Source: Pseudomonas cyclaminis (GTDB lineage Bacteria > Pseudomonadota > Gammaproteobacteria > Pseudomonadales > Pseudomonadaceae). Taken from it: DNA of 64,000 bases. The stretch is from NCBI RefSeq assembly GCF_015163715.1, contig NZ_JADDUM010000035.1, forward strand, positions 25,288 to 89,287, in the 5' to 3' direction. Below, in pieces: positions 16,516 to 28,400 of this stretch (position 1 is its first letter; each line of letters begins with the position of its first letter). The notes under the pieces are model-generated. The model was not told the DNA's origin. It saw nothing but the letters and a program-made list of their open reading frames with translations, and made no database searches. Made by a program: the position numbers and the translations under genes.

Positions 16516-18978
16516 TCAGCGGAATGTGCCGGGCGCCCTGAACAACAGAGGCTGCGGCCGCACAGGTCGACACTGCAAGCTATCAAAGGTAAACAATTGC
16601 GGTCGTTCAATCAGGTAGCCCTGAGCGTAATCCACACCAATATCGAGCAATGCCTGTTCGATTTGCGGTGTTTCAACAAATTCGGCAATCGTGCGCTTCC
16701 CCATGACATGGCCGATGTGATTGATCACTTCGACCATTGCGCGGTTAATCGGGTCGTCCAGCATATCCTTTACGAAACTTCCATCGATCTTCAGGAAGTC
16801 TACAGGTAAATGTTTCAGATACGCGAACGAGGACATTCCGGCGCAAAAGTCATCCAGTGAAAAGTGGCAACCTAAGGCTTTGAGTTCATTAATAAAGCGA
16901 ATAGCACTGCCTAGATTGGCAATGGCGCTGGTTTCAGTTATTTCAAAACAAATCATTTCTGGCGGAATGTTGTAACTCTCGAATTTCTCACGCAAAAACC
17001 CGAGAAAATCATCATCGCCAATGGTTATTCCTGACAGATTGATCGCACACATGGCCATAGGTCGGCCCGGACGCTCGTGCATGCAACGGGCGATGATCCT
17101 GAACACGTTCTCCACCACCCAACGATCCAGCGACGTCATCAACCCGTAACGCTCGGCGGCCGGGATAAAGCTGTCAGGCAGGATGATCCGACCCGCCTCA
17201 TCATGCAGGCGCAGCAGGATTTCAATATGCCCGTTGCCGGCATCCGTATTTCCCAACGGCGAGATTTCCTGGGCGTACAGGCAGAACCGGTTCTCTTCCA
17301 GCGCCATGTGCAGCCGTTGCACCCAGGCCATTTCGCCAAAACGCAGGGACAACTCCGAATCATCGGCGTGGTACACCTGCACCCGGTTGCGGCCTTTTTC
17401 CTTGGCCATGTAGCAGGCCATGTCGGCGGCGCGCAGCGAGGTCTCCAGGGTGGTCGGGGTCTGGGAGATATGCACCAGCCCGATGCTCACGGTGGTCATG
17501 AACGGCCGGCCCTTCCATACAAAATGCAGGCTCTGCACCGTATGGCGCAGGCTCTCGGCGATTTTTTCCGCCGCCGCCGCAGGGCAATGTTCCAACAGGA
17601 TGCCGAATTCGTCGCCGCCCAGGCGCGCCAGGGTGTCGCCTTCGCGCAGGTCCGATTGCAGCAGCGCGCAGATATGCCGCAGCAACTCGTCGCCTGCCGC
17701 ATGGCCGCAGGTGTCGTTGACCAGTTTGAACTGGTCGAGGTCGAGGAACATCAATGCATGTCGCCCGCCTTCAGGCTGCCCGGCCGTGTGCAGGACCTGT
17801 TCCAGGCGATATTCGAATTCGCGGCGGTTGGCCAGGCCGGTCAAGGCGTCATGCGTGGCCTGCCACGACAGGTTGGCAATATATTGGCGCTCCTGGGTCA
17901 TGTCGTGCAGCACCAGCACTGCGCCGCTGATCTTGCCGGCGCTGCGGATCGGCGCCCCCACCAAGGTGACCGAAACCGTGCTGCCGTCCAGGCGCTGGAT
18001 GGTTTTTGAATGCTCGCTGCCGCCCCGGAGCTGGCCCTTGACGATGTGTTCAATCAGGGTAAAGCCGTCGGGTTGGGCGTTGTCATCCAGCAGGTTGAAC
18101 AGCGCCGCCAGGGGCAGGCCCTGGGCCTGGGTCGAATTCCAGTGGGTCATCGCCTCGGCTGCCGGGTTCATATAGGTAATGGCACCGTCGACATCGGTGG
18201 TGATCACCCCGTCACCAATCGACTCCAGGGTGATCTGCGCACGTTCTTTCTCGGCCTGCAGGGCATCGGCGAAGGCATGGCGCTGGGTCAGCAGCTTATG
18301 GGTACGTAACAGCGCCAGCACGATCAGGCCCAGCGCCGTCGCCAGGTTGGTGATCAGCAGCAACCGCAGGATCATCCGCGAGCCTTCGCCCAAGGCATCG
18401 CTGAAGGCTTTGGCGGCCGGCGTCACGCCTTCGTTGATGGCGGTGATATGGGCCTTCCACTGCCGCACATCGTTAGGGTTGACCTGGTCGGCGTTGATCG
18501 CGCTGTGCATCTCACGGGCCAATTCGTCCAGCTGAACCAGATAGCTATCCCCCACCGTCCACAGCTCGATGGCTTTTTCCAGGTAGCTGAAATGTCGAAA
18601 GTTCAGGTACAGCCAGATCAGGCTGGCGACATCATCCGGGTGGTTGCCGCCCTTGAGGATGCCCAGACGCGCGGCATCCAGGTCGGGAGCGGCACGGTCC
18701 AGGGCGATACGCAGCTCGTGTCCGCCCTGGGGCACGGCGATGGCTTGCTGGTATTTGAGATAGGTGGCCTGGTCGCGGTCATCGGCGTACAGCGTCAGGT
18801 AATAGATAGCGTCCTTCTGGCCCTTGGACCATAAGCTCTCGCCGCCCACATAGCCTCGTACCGCTGAAAGCATGTAGAGACTTCCGCAGCCCAACAATGC
18901 CTGGAACAGCACCACGGCGATAAAGGGCCAGACAATGCCCAACAGCCGAGGCGTTCCGAGAGTCCGCTTTTGCTTCAT
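16516..18978 (-). CDS. rbdA: PAS-GGDEF-EAL membrane c-di-GMP enzyme, RbdA-like
   Basis: The ATG at 18978 (MKQKRTLGTPRLLG) has GGGA upstream and gives 820 residues. Two membrane helices (about residues 14-36 and 203-225) bracket a periplasmic domain. A PAS domain follows (residues 250-370), then GGDEF with an intact ARLGGDEFGILL near 454, then an EAL domain. The EAL signature is EIL (HIEILLRLHD, about 585) and the DDFG loop reads DDFCAGMSSFAYLKHL. The layout and the downstream ABC exporter, DsbA-like gene and trhO match what I remember around P. aeruginosa rbdA (PA0861), a phosphodiesterase promoting biofilm dispersal. Orthology is from memory of gene order. Confidence 0.8.
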   Translation of the reverse strand: MKQKRTLGTPRLLGIVWPFIAVVLFQALLGCGSLYMLSAVRGYVGGESLWSKGQKDAIYYLTLYADDRDQATYLKYQQAIAVPQGGHELRIALDRAAPDLDAARLGILKGGNHPDDVASLIWLYLNFRHFSYLEKAIELWTVGDSYLVQLDELAREMHSAINADQVNPNDVRQWKAHITAINEGVTPAAKAFSDALGEGSRMILRLLLITNLATALGLIVLALLRTHKLLTQRHAFADALQAEKERAQITLESIGDGVITTDVDGAITYMNPAAEAMTHWNSTQAQGLPLAALFNLLDDNAQPDGFTLIEHIVKGQLRGGSEHSKTIQRLDGSTVSVTLVGAPIRSAGKISGAVLVLHDMTQERQYIANLSWQATHDALTGLANRREFEYRLEQVLHTAGQPEGGRHALMFLDLDQFKLVNDTCGHAAGDELLRHICALLQSDLREGDTLARLGGDEFGILLEHCPAAAAEKIAESLRHTVQSLHFVWKGRPFMTTVSIGLVHISQTPTTLETSLRAADMACYMAKEKGRNRVQVYHADDSELSLRFGEMAWVQRLHMALEENRFCLYAQEISPLGNTDAGNGHIEILLRLHDEAGRIILPDSFIPAAERYGLMTSLDRWVVENVFRIIARCMHERPGRPMAMCAINLSGITIGDDDFLGFLREKFESYNIPPEMICFEITETSAIANLGSAIRFINELKALGCHFSLDDFCAGMSSFAYLKHLPVDFLKIDGSFVKDMLDDPINRAMVEVINHIGHVMGKRTIAEFVETPQIEQALLDIGVDYAQGYLIERPQLFTFDSLQCRPVRPQPLLFRAPGTFR

Positions 18979-19049
18979 GAAGTCCCTTGCATATGCACTG
19001 CTGGATACGCACGCAAACACCCACTTCCGATAGCACAGCCTAGGCTAAA

Positions 19050-20852
19050 TCAACGTACTTGTTGCAAATGCCCATAGAGTTTTGCGTACAAACCGCCATC
19101 GGCAATCAATTGCTGATGGTCGCCATCCTCAGCGATATGACCACCGTCAAACACTAAGACCCGATCGGCTTGTTTTACCGCCGACAGACGGTGCGCAATG
19201 ATCAGTGTAGTACGCCCGCTGAGGAACCGCGCAAGTGCCTGGTGCAGGTTGTACTCGGTGGCGGCGTCCAGGGCGGAGGTCGCTTCGTCGAGTATTACCA
19301 CCTTGGGTTCGGCCAACACCATGCGCGCAATTGCCAGGCGCTGACGCTGGCCGCCGGAAAACCGCACGCCAGAGCGCCCCACCACGCTGTCCAGGCCGTG
19401 GGGCAACGCTTTGACCGTAGCGTCCAACTGGGCAATTTCAAGGGCGTGCCAGCAGGCCTGATCACTGCGCTCGCGGCCCATGGTCAGGTTGGCGCGCACA
19501 GTATCGTTGAACAGTGCCGGGTGTTGCAGCACCACCGCGACGTGCTCGCGGATCGTCTCCAGGCCGATCTCCTGCTGGGTGGCACCGCCAAATCGGATAC
19601 TGCCCGCCTGCGGCGTGTACAGCCCGAGCAGCAGTTGCACCAGAGTGCTTTTACCGCCGCCGCTGGCGCCGACAATCGCGACTTTCTCGCCGGGCGCAAT
19701 CTGCAGGTTCAGTTGGTTGAGCACCAGATCGTCGCCATAACCGAAGTCCAGGCCGCGCACCTCGATACCGACGGTTTCACGCCCGGTGAACGGGTCTTCG
19801 CCACCCGCATATTGCGGCTCATCAGCACGTGCCAGCAGCTCATTGATACGGGTCAGCGCCCCACCCGCCGCGTAGTAGGCGTATTGCAGGTTCAGCAACT
19901 GCTCCACCGGGCCGATCATGAACCACAAGTAGCTGAACACCGCGAGCATCTGGCCGATGGACAGGTCGGAAAACAGCACGGTGAGCATCGCCGCCGCCCG
20001 GAAGATGTCGATACCGAATTGGAACAGCAGCCCGCTGGCGCGGCTCGACGCATCGGTTTTCCATTGGGAATGGATCGCGTAGTCACGCACTTCCTGGGCG
20101 CGCTGGCCCAGGCGCCCGAGGAAAAAGCCCTGGCGGTTGCCGGCGCGGACTTCCTGGATGGCATCGAGGGTTTCGGTCAGGGCCTGAGTGAAACGCGAGG
20201 TGCTGTCGTTTTCCAGCTTCTTGAGGTGTTTGACGCGCTTGCCCAACTGTACGGTGGCGTAGATCACCAGCGGGTTGAACAGCAAAATCAGCAACGCCAG
20301 TTGCCAATGCATCCACACCAGGATCGCCGAGGTGCCGACCAGCGTCAGCATCGCCACCAGGAAGCGGCTGAGGGTTTCGCCGACGAATTTATCCAGGGTA
20401 TCCAGGTCGGTGACCAGATGAGTCGTGACCGTGCCGCTGCCCAGGCTTTCGTATTCGCCCAGGGAGATGCGCTTGAGCCGCTCGATCAGGCGCACGCGGA
20501 TGCGGTACACGATGTCCTTGGCCAACCGCGCAAACAGCCGCGCCTGCACCACGTTGAACACCAGCGCGCCGCAGCGCAGCAGCAGCGTCACCACCAGCAT
20601 CAGGCCGATATAGCCGGCGGCTTTCTGCCAACCCAGGGGCAGCGCATGGTTCATCACCTGGAGCGCGGCATCGCCGTGGCCCAGCAGTACTTCGTCCACC
20701 AGCAAGGGCAGCAGCAAAGGAATCGGCACGCTGCACAAGGTCGCCAGCACGGCGACGCCATTGGCGATCCACAGGGATTTCTTGTGACGCAGGGCAAGGC
20801 GGCGAATTTCCGCCCAGGTCAGGCGGTCGGTGCGCTTAGACTCATCCTGCAC
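19050..20852 (-). CDS. ABC transporter, fused permease and ATPase (MsbA/exporter type)
   Basis: A 600-residue half-transporter that works as a homodimer in the inner membrane. The N-terminal 310 residues hold about six membrane helices. The ATPase domain has Walker A VAIVGASGGGKSTL (about residue 380), signature VRFSGGQRQRLAIAR, Walker B KVVILDEATSALD and the switch His in IIAHRLSAV. The start is GTG at 20852, overlapping the DsbA-like gene by 11 bases, so the two are co-translated. The exported substrate is not deducible; a lipid or peptide is typical. The order ABC exporter, DsbA-like, trhO matches the P. aeruginosa PA0858-PA0860 region as I recall it. Confidence 0.88.
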   Translation of the reverse strand: MQDESKRTDRLTWAEIRRLALRHKKSLWIANGVAVLATLCSVPIPLLLPLLVDEVLLGHGDAALQVMNHALPLGWQKAAGYIGLMLVVTLLLRCGALVFNVVQARLFARLAKDIVYRIRVRLIERLKRISLGEYESLGSGTVTTHLVTDLDTLDKFVGETLSRFLVAMLTLVGTSAILVWMHWQLALLILLFNPLVIYATVQLGKRVKHLKKLENDSTSRFTQALTETLDAIQEVRAGNRQGFFLGRLGQRAQEVRDYAIHSQWKTDASSRASGLLFQFGIDIFRAAAMLTVLFSDLSIGQMLAVFSYLWFMIGPVEQLLNLQYAYYAAGGALTRINELLARADEPQYAGGEDPFTGRETVGIEVRGLDFGYGDDLVLNQLNLQIAPGEKVAIVGASGGGKSTLVQLLLGLYTPQAGSIRFGGATQQEIGLETIREHVAVVLQHPALFNDTVRANLTMGRERSDQACWHALEIAQLDATVKALPHGLDSVVGRSGVRFSGGQRQRLAIARMVLAEPKVVILDEATSALDAATEYNLHQALARFLSGRTTLIIAHRLSAVKQADRVLVFDGGHIAEDGDHQQLIADGGLYAKLYGHLQQVR

Positions 20853-21480
20853 AGGTTGCTCGCTCCAGCCATCGGGCGAGCAACGGCGACAGCTCGGACA
20901 GCGGCTGGTAGCCGTTGGTCAGCAGCGCCAGTTGACCATTGCGCTCGGCCAGCAGCGTCGGGAAACCGGCGATCCCCAGGTCCTGCACCCAGGTGAAATC
21001 AGCGGCCGTGGCGGCGTGCTGCTCGGCACGGTCAAACGCACCGGCAAACTCGATACGCGGGATGCCCGCCTGCTCGGCCAGTTCCACCAGCACGCTGGCG
21101 AGGGTCACGTCGCGGCCCTCGACATAAAACGCACGCTGGATCAGGCCCAACAGTGTCCACGCACAATCCGGCGCCAGGCTGCGGGCGGTGACGATGGCGC
21201 GGCAGGCCGGCTCGGTGTCATACACAAAACCGTCGGGCAGCGCGCCTTCACGCGTGAACGGCTGGCCGGTGGCGTCGGTGACGGCTTGCCAGTGTTCGAG
21301 AATGTAGCGCCGCGTAGTCGGTTCCAGCGCCGCGCCGCTGCCGGTACGCAGGCCGCCCACCACCAGGTGCACGTCCACACCGGCCGCGTGGGCCTGCTCA
21401 ACCAGCGCCTGCGCCACCGGGGCAAAGCCCCAGCACCAGGAACACATCGGGTCCATTACATAGAGCAGGCGCGCGGACAT
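20842..21480 (-). CDS. DsbA-family thioredoxin-fold protein
   Basis: A 212-residue protein with the redox motif CSWC at residues 13-16 (MDPMCSWCWGF) and the helical insertion typical of DsbA/FrnE proteins. The cis-proline region is GIAGFPTLLAERNGQ. There is no signal peptide, so unlike DsbA it is probably cytoplasmic. The gene lies 3 bases after trhO and overlaps the ABC exporter gene, making a compact operon. It probably acts as a disulfide oxidoreductase; the partner is unknown. Confidence 0.82.
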   Translation of the reverse strand: MSARLLYVMDPMCSWCWGFAPVAQALVEQAHAAGVDVHLVVGGLRTGSGAALEPTTRRYILEHWQAVTDATGQPFTREGALPDGFVYDTEPACRAIVTARSLAPDCAWTLLGLIQRAFYVEGRDVTLASVLVELAEQAGIPRIEFAGAFDRAEQHAATAADFTWVQDLGIAGFPTLLAERNGQLALLTNGYQPLSELSPLLARWLERATCAG

Positions 21481-21483
21481 GGG

Positions 21484-22425
21484 TCAGGCCTCGGATGGGG
21501 TTTGCTTGTAGTTGAAGCCAATCGGGTGCGGCATGTTGCGGGCCTTGGCCAGTTCAATCTGCTTTTGCCGGTCGATTGCGCTGCGACGGGTTTTCTCCGG
21601 CAGCTTATCCCAGCAATGCGGGCAACTGATGCCAGCCACGTAGTGCTCGCTGGCGCGGTCCTCAATACTTACCGGCGTACGGCAGGCATGACATTGATCG
21701 TAGTCGCCTTCGCTCAAGTCGTGGCGCACGGTCACGCGATTATCGAAAACAAAGCAGTCACCCTGCCATTTGGTCTCTTCCTGGGGCACCTCTTCGAGAT
21801 ACTTCAGGATGCCGCCCTTGAGGTGATACACCTCACCGTAGCCTTCGCTGAGCATGTAGCTCGACGCTTTCTCGCAACGAATGCCGCCGGTGCAGAACAT
21901 GGCGACTTTCTTGTGCCTGGCCGGGTCGAAGTTGGCTTTGATGTAGTCGGGAAATTCGCGAAAACTGGTGGTTTTCGGGTCGATTGCACCTTCAAAGGTG
22001 CCGATGGACACTTCGTAGTCGTTACGGGTGTCGATCAACAGCACCTCCGGGTCGCTGATCAGGGCGTTCCAGTCTTTCGGGTCGACGTAGGTGCCGACTT
22101 GCTTGTTCGGGTCCACACCTTCGACGCCCAGGGTCACGATCTCTTTCTTGAGCTTGACCTTGGTGCGGTAGAACGGCTGGTCGTCGCAGTACGACTCTTT
22201 GTGGTCGATGTCGATCATGCGCGGGTCGTTCTTGAGCCAGGCCATCAGGCCGTCAATGCCTTCGCGGCTGCCGGAAACGGTGCCGTTGATGCCTTCTTCA
22301 GCGATCAGCAAGGTGCCTTTGATGCCGTTGTCGACCATCGCCTGCAGCAAGGGCTCGCGCAGGGCAACATAATCTTCGAGGGTGACGAACTTATACAGTG
22401 CCGCCACGACAATCGGTTGAGTCAT
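21484..22425 (-). CDS. trhO: tRNA uridine(34) hydroxylase (rhodanese-domain protein)
   Basis: TrhO makes 5-hydroxyuridine at the wobble position of tRNA. The start at ATG 22425 ([13 protein letters not shown]) is preceded by GGAGAG; a longer open frame upstream is not coding. The 313-residue product begins with the family domain ([15 protein letters not shown]), followed by a rhodanese domain with [16 protein letters not shown] and the active-site loop [15 protein letters not shown] near residue 178, and ends with a CxxC-containing tail (DQCHACR, SCPHCW), which suggests a bound metal. It is the first gene of the trhO-dsbA-like-ABC operon, and its 5' end marks the left border of the Tc toxin insertion. 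Confidence 0.92.
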   Translation of the reverse strand: MTQPIVVAALYKFVTLEDYVALREPLLQAMVDNGIKGTLLIAEEGINGTVSGSREGIDGLMAWLKNDPRMIDIDHKESYCDDQPFYRTKVKLKKEIVTLGVEGVDPNKQVGTYVDPKDWNALISDPEVLLIDTRNDYEVSIGTFEGAIDPKTTSFREFPDYIKANFDPARHKKVAMFCTGGIRCEKASSYMLSEGYGEVYHLKGGILKYLEEVPQEETKWQGDCFVFDNRVTVRHDLSEGDYDQCHACRTPVSIEDRASEHYVAGISCPHCWDKLPEKTRRSAIDRQKQIELAKARNMPHPIGFNYKQTPSEA

Positions 22426-22655
22426 GGGTGTTCTCTCCAGGTGGCTACCCTCGCAAAGGGTGAACCGGATGCAAAAAAATGCGCCGACTGGCGGCGCGTA
22501 ACGCATTCTAACAAATCCCTGGTCACGATGGCATCGGCACGCTTGTTGATATTTCCTCACTGTCGTCGCGGCGTCGGCTGACCCCGGCCCTCGCAACCTG
22601 CGTGATAGCGTCCCTCGTCGCTCACCGGACCCTCCGGTGGGCCCGAAGGAGACGC

Positions 22656-25448
22656 ATGCACATGGAAGAAGACAGCAGCCCGCTGCTCGCCCGGCTGATC
22701 GACGACTCGCTGCCGCCGGCACCCGGCCGCCGCGACATGAAAGACACCTTGCAACTGCTGAGCATCAATTCGGTATTCGACATCGTCCGACTGCCCGAAA
22801 CCGAGTTTTCCAGACAAGTGGCCCAGCACACCGATGACGATGCCGCCAGCCTGCACCTCAAGGCCCGCAGCGCTGCCGCGCAACTGGAAACGCTGTTTCG
22901 CGGACAACAGGTATCGCCCCCCGCCGCTGACGCCGCTGACGCAACAGCCACCAGAGGAGTCACCTACAACGCCCTGTTCAAGGAGGACTGGCAACACTTT
23001 TGCGCCAGCACCTCCATCGCCGCGATGGACTCGCCCGTGGCGTACCTGCGAGCGCTGTATCTGTTCGCCCTGCAACTGGAAAAAAACGCCCACGGCGCGG
23101 CGGTGACCACACTGGCCAAACGCCGCCCGGACTTCAAGGACCTGCTGATCACCCCCCACAGCGTGTCTGGCCAGCGCCCCATGCTGTCGATCATCAACCA
23201 GACCCTTCTCGACAACCTCACCCAGGGCGATCAGAAAAAAGCCTGCAGACTCTTGAGCAGCACGTGGTATCCGTTTTCCTTGCCCTATCACGCCTACCAC
23301 CATCAATGCGTGCTGGGGCTATCTGAAAACAAACTGTCGCTGGGTGAACTGAACTACCGAATCAGCCGCAAGCTGCCCATCACCACCCGCGCCGCGCACG
23401 CCTACGGGCAAGTCGTCGCCGACCATGATGACGCCCAGCTCCTGTTATCCGGGCTGAGCCCGCAACAGCAGGCCTTGCTCAAGCAGCCGCTGGCAGACAA
23501 TTCGCGCGCACTGGGTTTCTATCACGACTACTACAATTGGGATAAAGGTCCCGACCTGAAAGGCCCGGAACGGGTCACTGACTTCCTGCGCCACACCGGC
23601 CTCAATGCCGAACAGCTTCAGGTATTGCTCGCACAGACCACCCACAAGCCGCGCCGCTCTCCTTACTGCTCTATGGTCACCGATGCGGCGTATGGGGCCT
23701 GCTATATCAATGGCCCGACGGGTCCTGCGATCAGCCAGGACAGCACCCGCCCGGCCAGGCTTCTGAACGTCACGGTCGAAGGCTTCGATCGCTTGCAACG
23801 CATGATTCGCCTGAACCGCTGGCTGGATGTACCGTTCGCCCAACTCGACACCCTGCTGGTCAGCGCCATGCGCTGCGAAGGTGAGGCCAACCCCTCGCTG
23901 TTGATCACCCACAACACGCTGCGGGCGCTGGGGGTGTATCGCTATTTGCATACGCGCTACGCACTGCAGGCCGAAGAGTTCGCCGCAATCCTCCACCAAT
24001 TGCCGGTCGACGCCTCGGGCGAGCGCCTGTCGTTGTTCGATCAGGTCTTCAACCGTGCCGACTCGGCGCTGCCGCCTCTGCAACTGGATGGACAACCCTT
24101 CGACGCCACGACCCGACAACAGCTGTGCGCCAGCCTGGGCCTGCAGGACTCGCCGAGTTCGCTGCAACTGCTGCTCAGCGCCGACCGGCACCCCAGGCGC
24201 ACCGTCGTCACGCTCAGCATCCTCTATCGGCATGCGCGGATCGCCCGGTTGTTCGGCTTGTCGCTCATGGATTGCAAGCACCTGCTGCACCTGCTCAAGC
24301 CCGGGGGCTACCAGCAGCAGCTGTCCAGACCGACACTGCGCACAACGTTAAAAGGGTCGCCGGACGTACTCGATGTACTGATGCACCTGGACTGGGCCAG
24401 TCGCTGGATCAAAAAGAATGGCAGCACCCTTGCACGGCTGCGTCACCAGTTGCTGCTGGAGCCGGTGAGCCTGGACCCAGGCGTCGGTATGTTGCTCGAT
24501 GTGTTCAACAGCCATCCACAACCATCGCTGTCAAAGAAGCTCAAAGAACGCACCCTGGTAGCGCAACCTGCGGAAGAACACCCCCGCTTGCCGACGATTG
24601 ACTGGGAAGCCACCACCCATCGTGCCTTGAAGCTGATGCGCCAGGGCAAATCCCAGAGCGCCGCACTCGATGAAGCCCTCGCCACGCTCAAACTGAGCAA
24701 TCACAGCAGTCGCGCGTCCGCGCTGATCAGGCAGGCCAAGGACACACTGCTGTCGACCCTGGACTCACTCAAGCAAGACTTACAGCCGCTGTATGCTCGC
24801 CTCAAACTCACCCTGCAAAAGCTGCCCCAGGCGCAGGGCTCTCAAACCCGCTATTTGAAATACGACGAAGACGATCAATTACTGCGCCTGCTCGCCCCCG
24901 TCGGAGCCGCCAGTTCACCGTTGCAAACCCTCAGCCATCTGGTGTTGCTGCTGCCTCACGCCGTGGATCTGCTGCAATTGCCCATCAGCCGGCAGGCGCT
25001 GGACCACTTGCTGGTCAACCCCCATTGGCTCAATGACATTTATAAAAGTCATTCACTGCTCGAACTGACCCTGCACAACCTGTTTTTGATGGAGCAATTC
25101 AAATACAGCATCGACCACTACGGCGTGTCGGAAGAACAACTGCTGGACTACTTCAAACAGGCCAACTCCGTTTCCGACGGCATGCCGTCAAGCAGCGCCG
25201 AAGCCCACAGCCAACTCGCCCAATTGTTGGGCTGGAGCGCCGGTGAAATCGAGATCTTGAGCCAGTCTTTGCAGCCCCCCCGCATCACCTCCATCGAACG
25301 CCTGGACTGGATCCTGCGGTGTCGCCAGGCCAGCGCCGACATCGGCCTGCCCGTTGAACAACTGCTGGATATCTGCCGCCTGCACAGCGGATCGACGTTC
25401 GATGAATGGCAGGCCGTGGGTGAAGCGCTCACCAGTACCCATCAATAA
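22656..25448 (+). CDS. tccA: Tc toxin A component, N-terminal part (TccA-like)
   Basis: The ATG at 22656 follows GAAGGAG with 5 bases of spacing. The 930-residue protein starts with a region typical of TcA/SpvA (VRP1) proteins: [16 protein letters not shown] near residue 35 and [19 protein letters not shown] near 125. The rest is helical and resembles the alpha-helical shell of TcA. In Photorhabdus the corresponding proteins (TccA about 965, TccB about 1565 residues) make up a split TcA; the sizes here (930 and 1600) fit that arrangement. There is no signal peptide. It lies 44 bases upstream of the TccB-like gene, in one operon. The gene symbol reflects similarity in architecture, not a search. 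Confidence 0.82.
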   Translation: MHMEEDSSPLLARLIDDSLPPAPGRRDMKDTLQLLSINSVFDIVRLPETEFSRQVAQHTDDDAASLHLKARSAAAQLETLFRGQQVSPPAADAADATATRGVTYNALFKEDWQHFCASTSIAAMDSPVAYLRALYLFALQLEKNAHGAAVTTLAKRRPDFKDLLITPHSVSGQRPMLSIINQTLLDNLTQGDQKKACRLLSSTWYPFSLPYHAYHHQCVLGLSENKLSLGELNYRISRKLPITTRAAHAYGQVVADHDDAQLLLSGLSPQQQALLKQPLADNSRALGFYHDYYNWDKGPDLKGPERVTDFLRHTGLNAEQLQVLLAQTTHKPRRSPYCSMVTDAAYGACYINGPTGPAISQDSTRPARLLNVTVEGFDRLQRMIRLNRWLDVPFAQLDTLLVSAMRCEGEANPSLLITHNTLRALGVYRYLHTRYALQAEEFAAILHQLPVDASGERLSLFDQVFNRADSALPPLQLDGQPFDATTRQQLCASLGLQDSPSSLQLLLSADRHPRRTVVTLSILYRHARIARLFGLSLMDCKHLLHLLKPGGYQQQLSRPTLRTTLKGSPDVLDVLMHLDWASRWIKKNGSTLARLRHQLLLEPVSLDPGVGMLLDVFNSHPQPSLSKKLKERTLVAQPAEEHPRLPTIDWEATTHRALKLMRQGKSQSAALDEALATLKLSNHSSRASALIRQAKDTLLSTLDSLKQDLQPLYARLKLTLQKLPQAQGSQTRYLKYDEDDQLLRLLAPVGAASSPLQTLSHLVLLLPHAVDLLQLPISRQALDHLLVNPHWLNDIYKSHSLLELTLHNLFLMEQFKYSIDHYGVSEEQLLDYFKQANSVSDGMPSSSAEAHSQLAQLLGWSAGEIEILSQSLQPPRITSIERLDWILRCRQASADIGLPVEQLLDICRLHSGSTFDEWQAVGEALTSTHQ

Positions 25449-25492
25449 CGCTACTTCGCAGCCCCCTTACACGACCTGTTCAAGGACTGATC

Positions 25493-28400
25493 ATGTCTCA
25501 CCTGCTCAATCAACGCCTCAATGAAAGCCTGCGCGACGCCATGTTGGCGTACTACCTGGCCCACAAAATACCCGCCGCCCAACACGGCAAGATCAACAAC
25601 GCCGATGACCTCTACGAATACTGGCTGCTCGACGTGCAAGTCAGCCAGGCCGTGCCCACCAGCCCGGTGGCCTGTGCGATTGCCAGCCTTCAGCAATACA
25701 TCACGCGCATCCAGCTGGGCCTGGAACCGGGCTACGAAAAACAAGGCATGACCGCGCAGCAGGACCAGGTGTGGCGTGAACAACTGCACGCCTACCCGCT
25801 CTGGAGCGCCAGCCAGCAATTGCGCTACCACCCGGCCAATTACCTGGACCCCACGCTGCGCCGTAACAAGACTGACAGTTTCCAGCAACTGGAAAACGAC
25901 CTGAGCCAATACCGGCTGCAACCAGACACGGTGCTCACCGCCGTGCAGAGCTACCTGGGCCGGTTCGAGGAAATGGCTAACATCCGCACCCTGAATGGCT
26001 ACATCGATGGCAATGCCTCTGAGCTGCACACCAGCCGCTATTACTTTGTCGGTAAGTCCACCTCCGAAAAAGCCTATTACTGGCGCTCGCTTGACCTGTC
26101 CAAACGTTCCCCCAGTGATCCCACCAAGCCCTCGATACAGGCCTGGTCGGATTGGCGGAAAATCAACCTGGCACTCTCTGATGACACTGCCGAGCACAGC
26201 ATCCGTCCGGTCTTCCTCAATAATCGGTTGTATTTAATCTGGGCCGAATGCGTCAAGCCCGAGCGAACCGGCAATTTCAATACGCCAGGCAACAAGGACG
26301 ACAACGGCAATCACATGGGCGAATGGCTCAACAGCCACTACGTGAAGTTTCGCCTCAATTACGCCTACAAAAAATACGATGACAGTTGGAGCGTGCCCCA
26401 GGCCTGCATCAACCAGCACTGCGCAACCGAAGAGGTCAACGCCTCGACGGCCGCGTTTCTGAAAGCCGTCACCCAAACAGTCGCCATAGTCGATGCCGAC
26501 TCACCGGCCACCTTGTTCCTGGGGTTGCATGTGCCGATGCGCAAGGATCCAAAACAGCAGGAGTCTTTCACCGGCAAATTTTTCCAGGCGGTGCACCTCG
26601 ACCAGCATTTCAACGTCACTAAAGTCGCCGACGGCGGCAGCCCTGAGCGCTATAAGGTGCTGCCGGGGTCGGAACTGTCCGAAGAAATCAGCCGCCTGCT
26701 GGAACCCTTTGACTTTAACCAGCGCGACACCGTGCAGCGTGTGCTCAGCGGGGAAGCAAACAACCACAATGGGTATTACAGCGAACTGCTGCCTGATACG
26801 GCACGGCAATACTTCACGTATTTTGGCTATATCAACAAAGGCAACTTGCAGTTCAAGATTGCGCCTTACACCCAGCGGGATGTCACGATCACGCACCAGC
26901 AAGCGCCTTTTCCAGAGAAAGCCACCTGGAACCTTGAAGGCAAGCAAGACCATATTGATGACGTAGCCATCGGCTCGCCGTCATTCGACTCAAACACCAA
27001 CAAACTGATTATTACCTCAACGCTCAAGAACGATTTTCGCCAGACCTACAGCGTCACGCTGACAAAAGAAGAGATCACCCTCACGCTGACGACCCACTCT
27101 ACGCTCAATGACCCTCAGGCCCAGCAGCTCGAACTGGGCGAAGGGTCGATAATCACCGGCACGGGAGAAATACATAAAACCGACTTTTACGCGCTGTACT
27201 TCAGAAACTCGATCACCCATGAAGAGTTCCCCAACTTTGTGCATGACAAAGACAAGCTATTAATCACTTCGGATAAAACACTAACGCCACAACAGACTAT
27301 TTCGTTAAACGGCAAGTTCATTGATAAATCGGCCTTTGTGCACCTTTATACCCACGCGCATATCCCTATCCATGTGACCCTCAATCGCTACGGCGCATAC
27401 ACGGAACAACAGGCAAGCTTGCATCTGCAAAACGCGCTGAAGGTGACAAATGCCGCGGTCACCACCTCCACACTGAAAGCATTCAAACACATCATCATGA
27501 GCGCCAACTTTGATGATTACCCACTCACCGACACCATTGACGCCAACTCGAACCGCATCCTCAACTTCCAGGACACGGCACACGACAGCCTGACTGGATC
27601 AAGCCCGGAATTGCCGGCTGGGCACCGCGTCACCGCGCATATTCCAGTGCCAAACACGGCGCAATCGCTGATCACGCTGATACACGGCGTACTAACCCTT
27701 ACGCCCAGCGAAGACGGGCCGCAGATCCTGGGCTACGCGCTCAAGGCCGTTACGCTGAATGTCGCGGCCGCCAGTCCCGGAACTGCGCCGGTCCGACAAC
27801 GCGCACCAACCATCACCCGACTGCCTTCACACACGCTGGGGGCCGCCGAATTCATTGATTTCTCCGGCAGCACGCTGATCAAGGACCCACCGGCCGCCAT
27901 CCGCCTGAATACCTGCTTTGCCGGCAAACTGGCAGAAGCCGCCAACCTCAGTCTTGAGCACCTGTACTCGTTAACCCCAAAGCAGTGGCAAGAGCCACCG
28001 CTGACAGCCAATGGCCCCCCCCAGGGCATTGAGTTCCAGGGCGCCAACGGCAAGTACTTCTGGGAATTGTTCCTTTACCTGCCCTGGCTGGTGGCCCACC
28101 GACTGAATCAGGAACAGCAGTACGTCGAGGCCCTGAAGTGGCTCAACTACATCTTCGACCCGGGACGAAGCGCCGATGCCGCCAGTGATCGCCCGGCGTA
28201 CTGGGGGTTCCGCGAACTGACCCGCCACGATCAGGCGACGGGTGAAGCGAGCGTCGATCCGCATCAACTGGCGTTGGCGGCGCCGGTTCATTTCCGTAAA
28301 GCGGTTTACCAGTTCTATCTCGACGTTCTGCTCAATCGCGGCGATGCGGCGTACCGGCAACTGACCGCCGACAGCCTGACGCAGGCCAAGCTCTGGTACA

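Noticed and set aside
22426..22655. A small gene between trhO and the Tc operon
   Set aside because: No frame with a ribosome site and sensible composition; it is better read as promoter and leader sequence.
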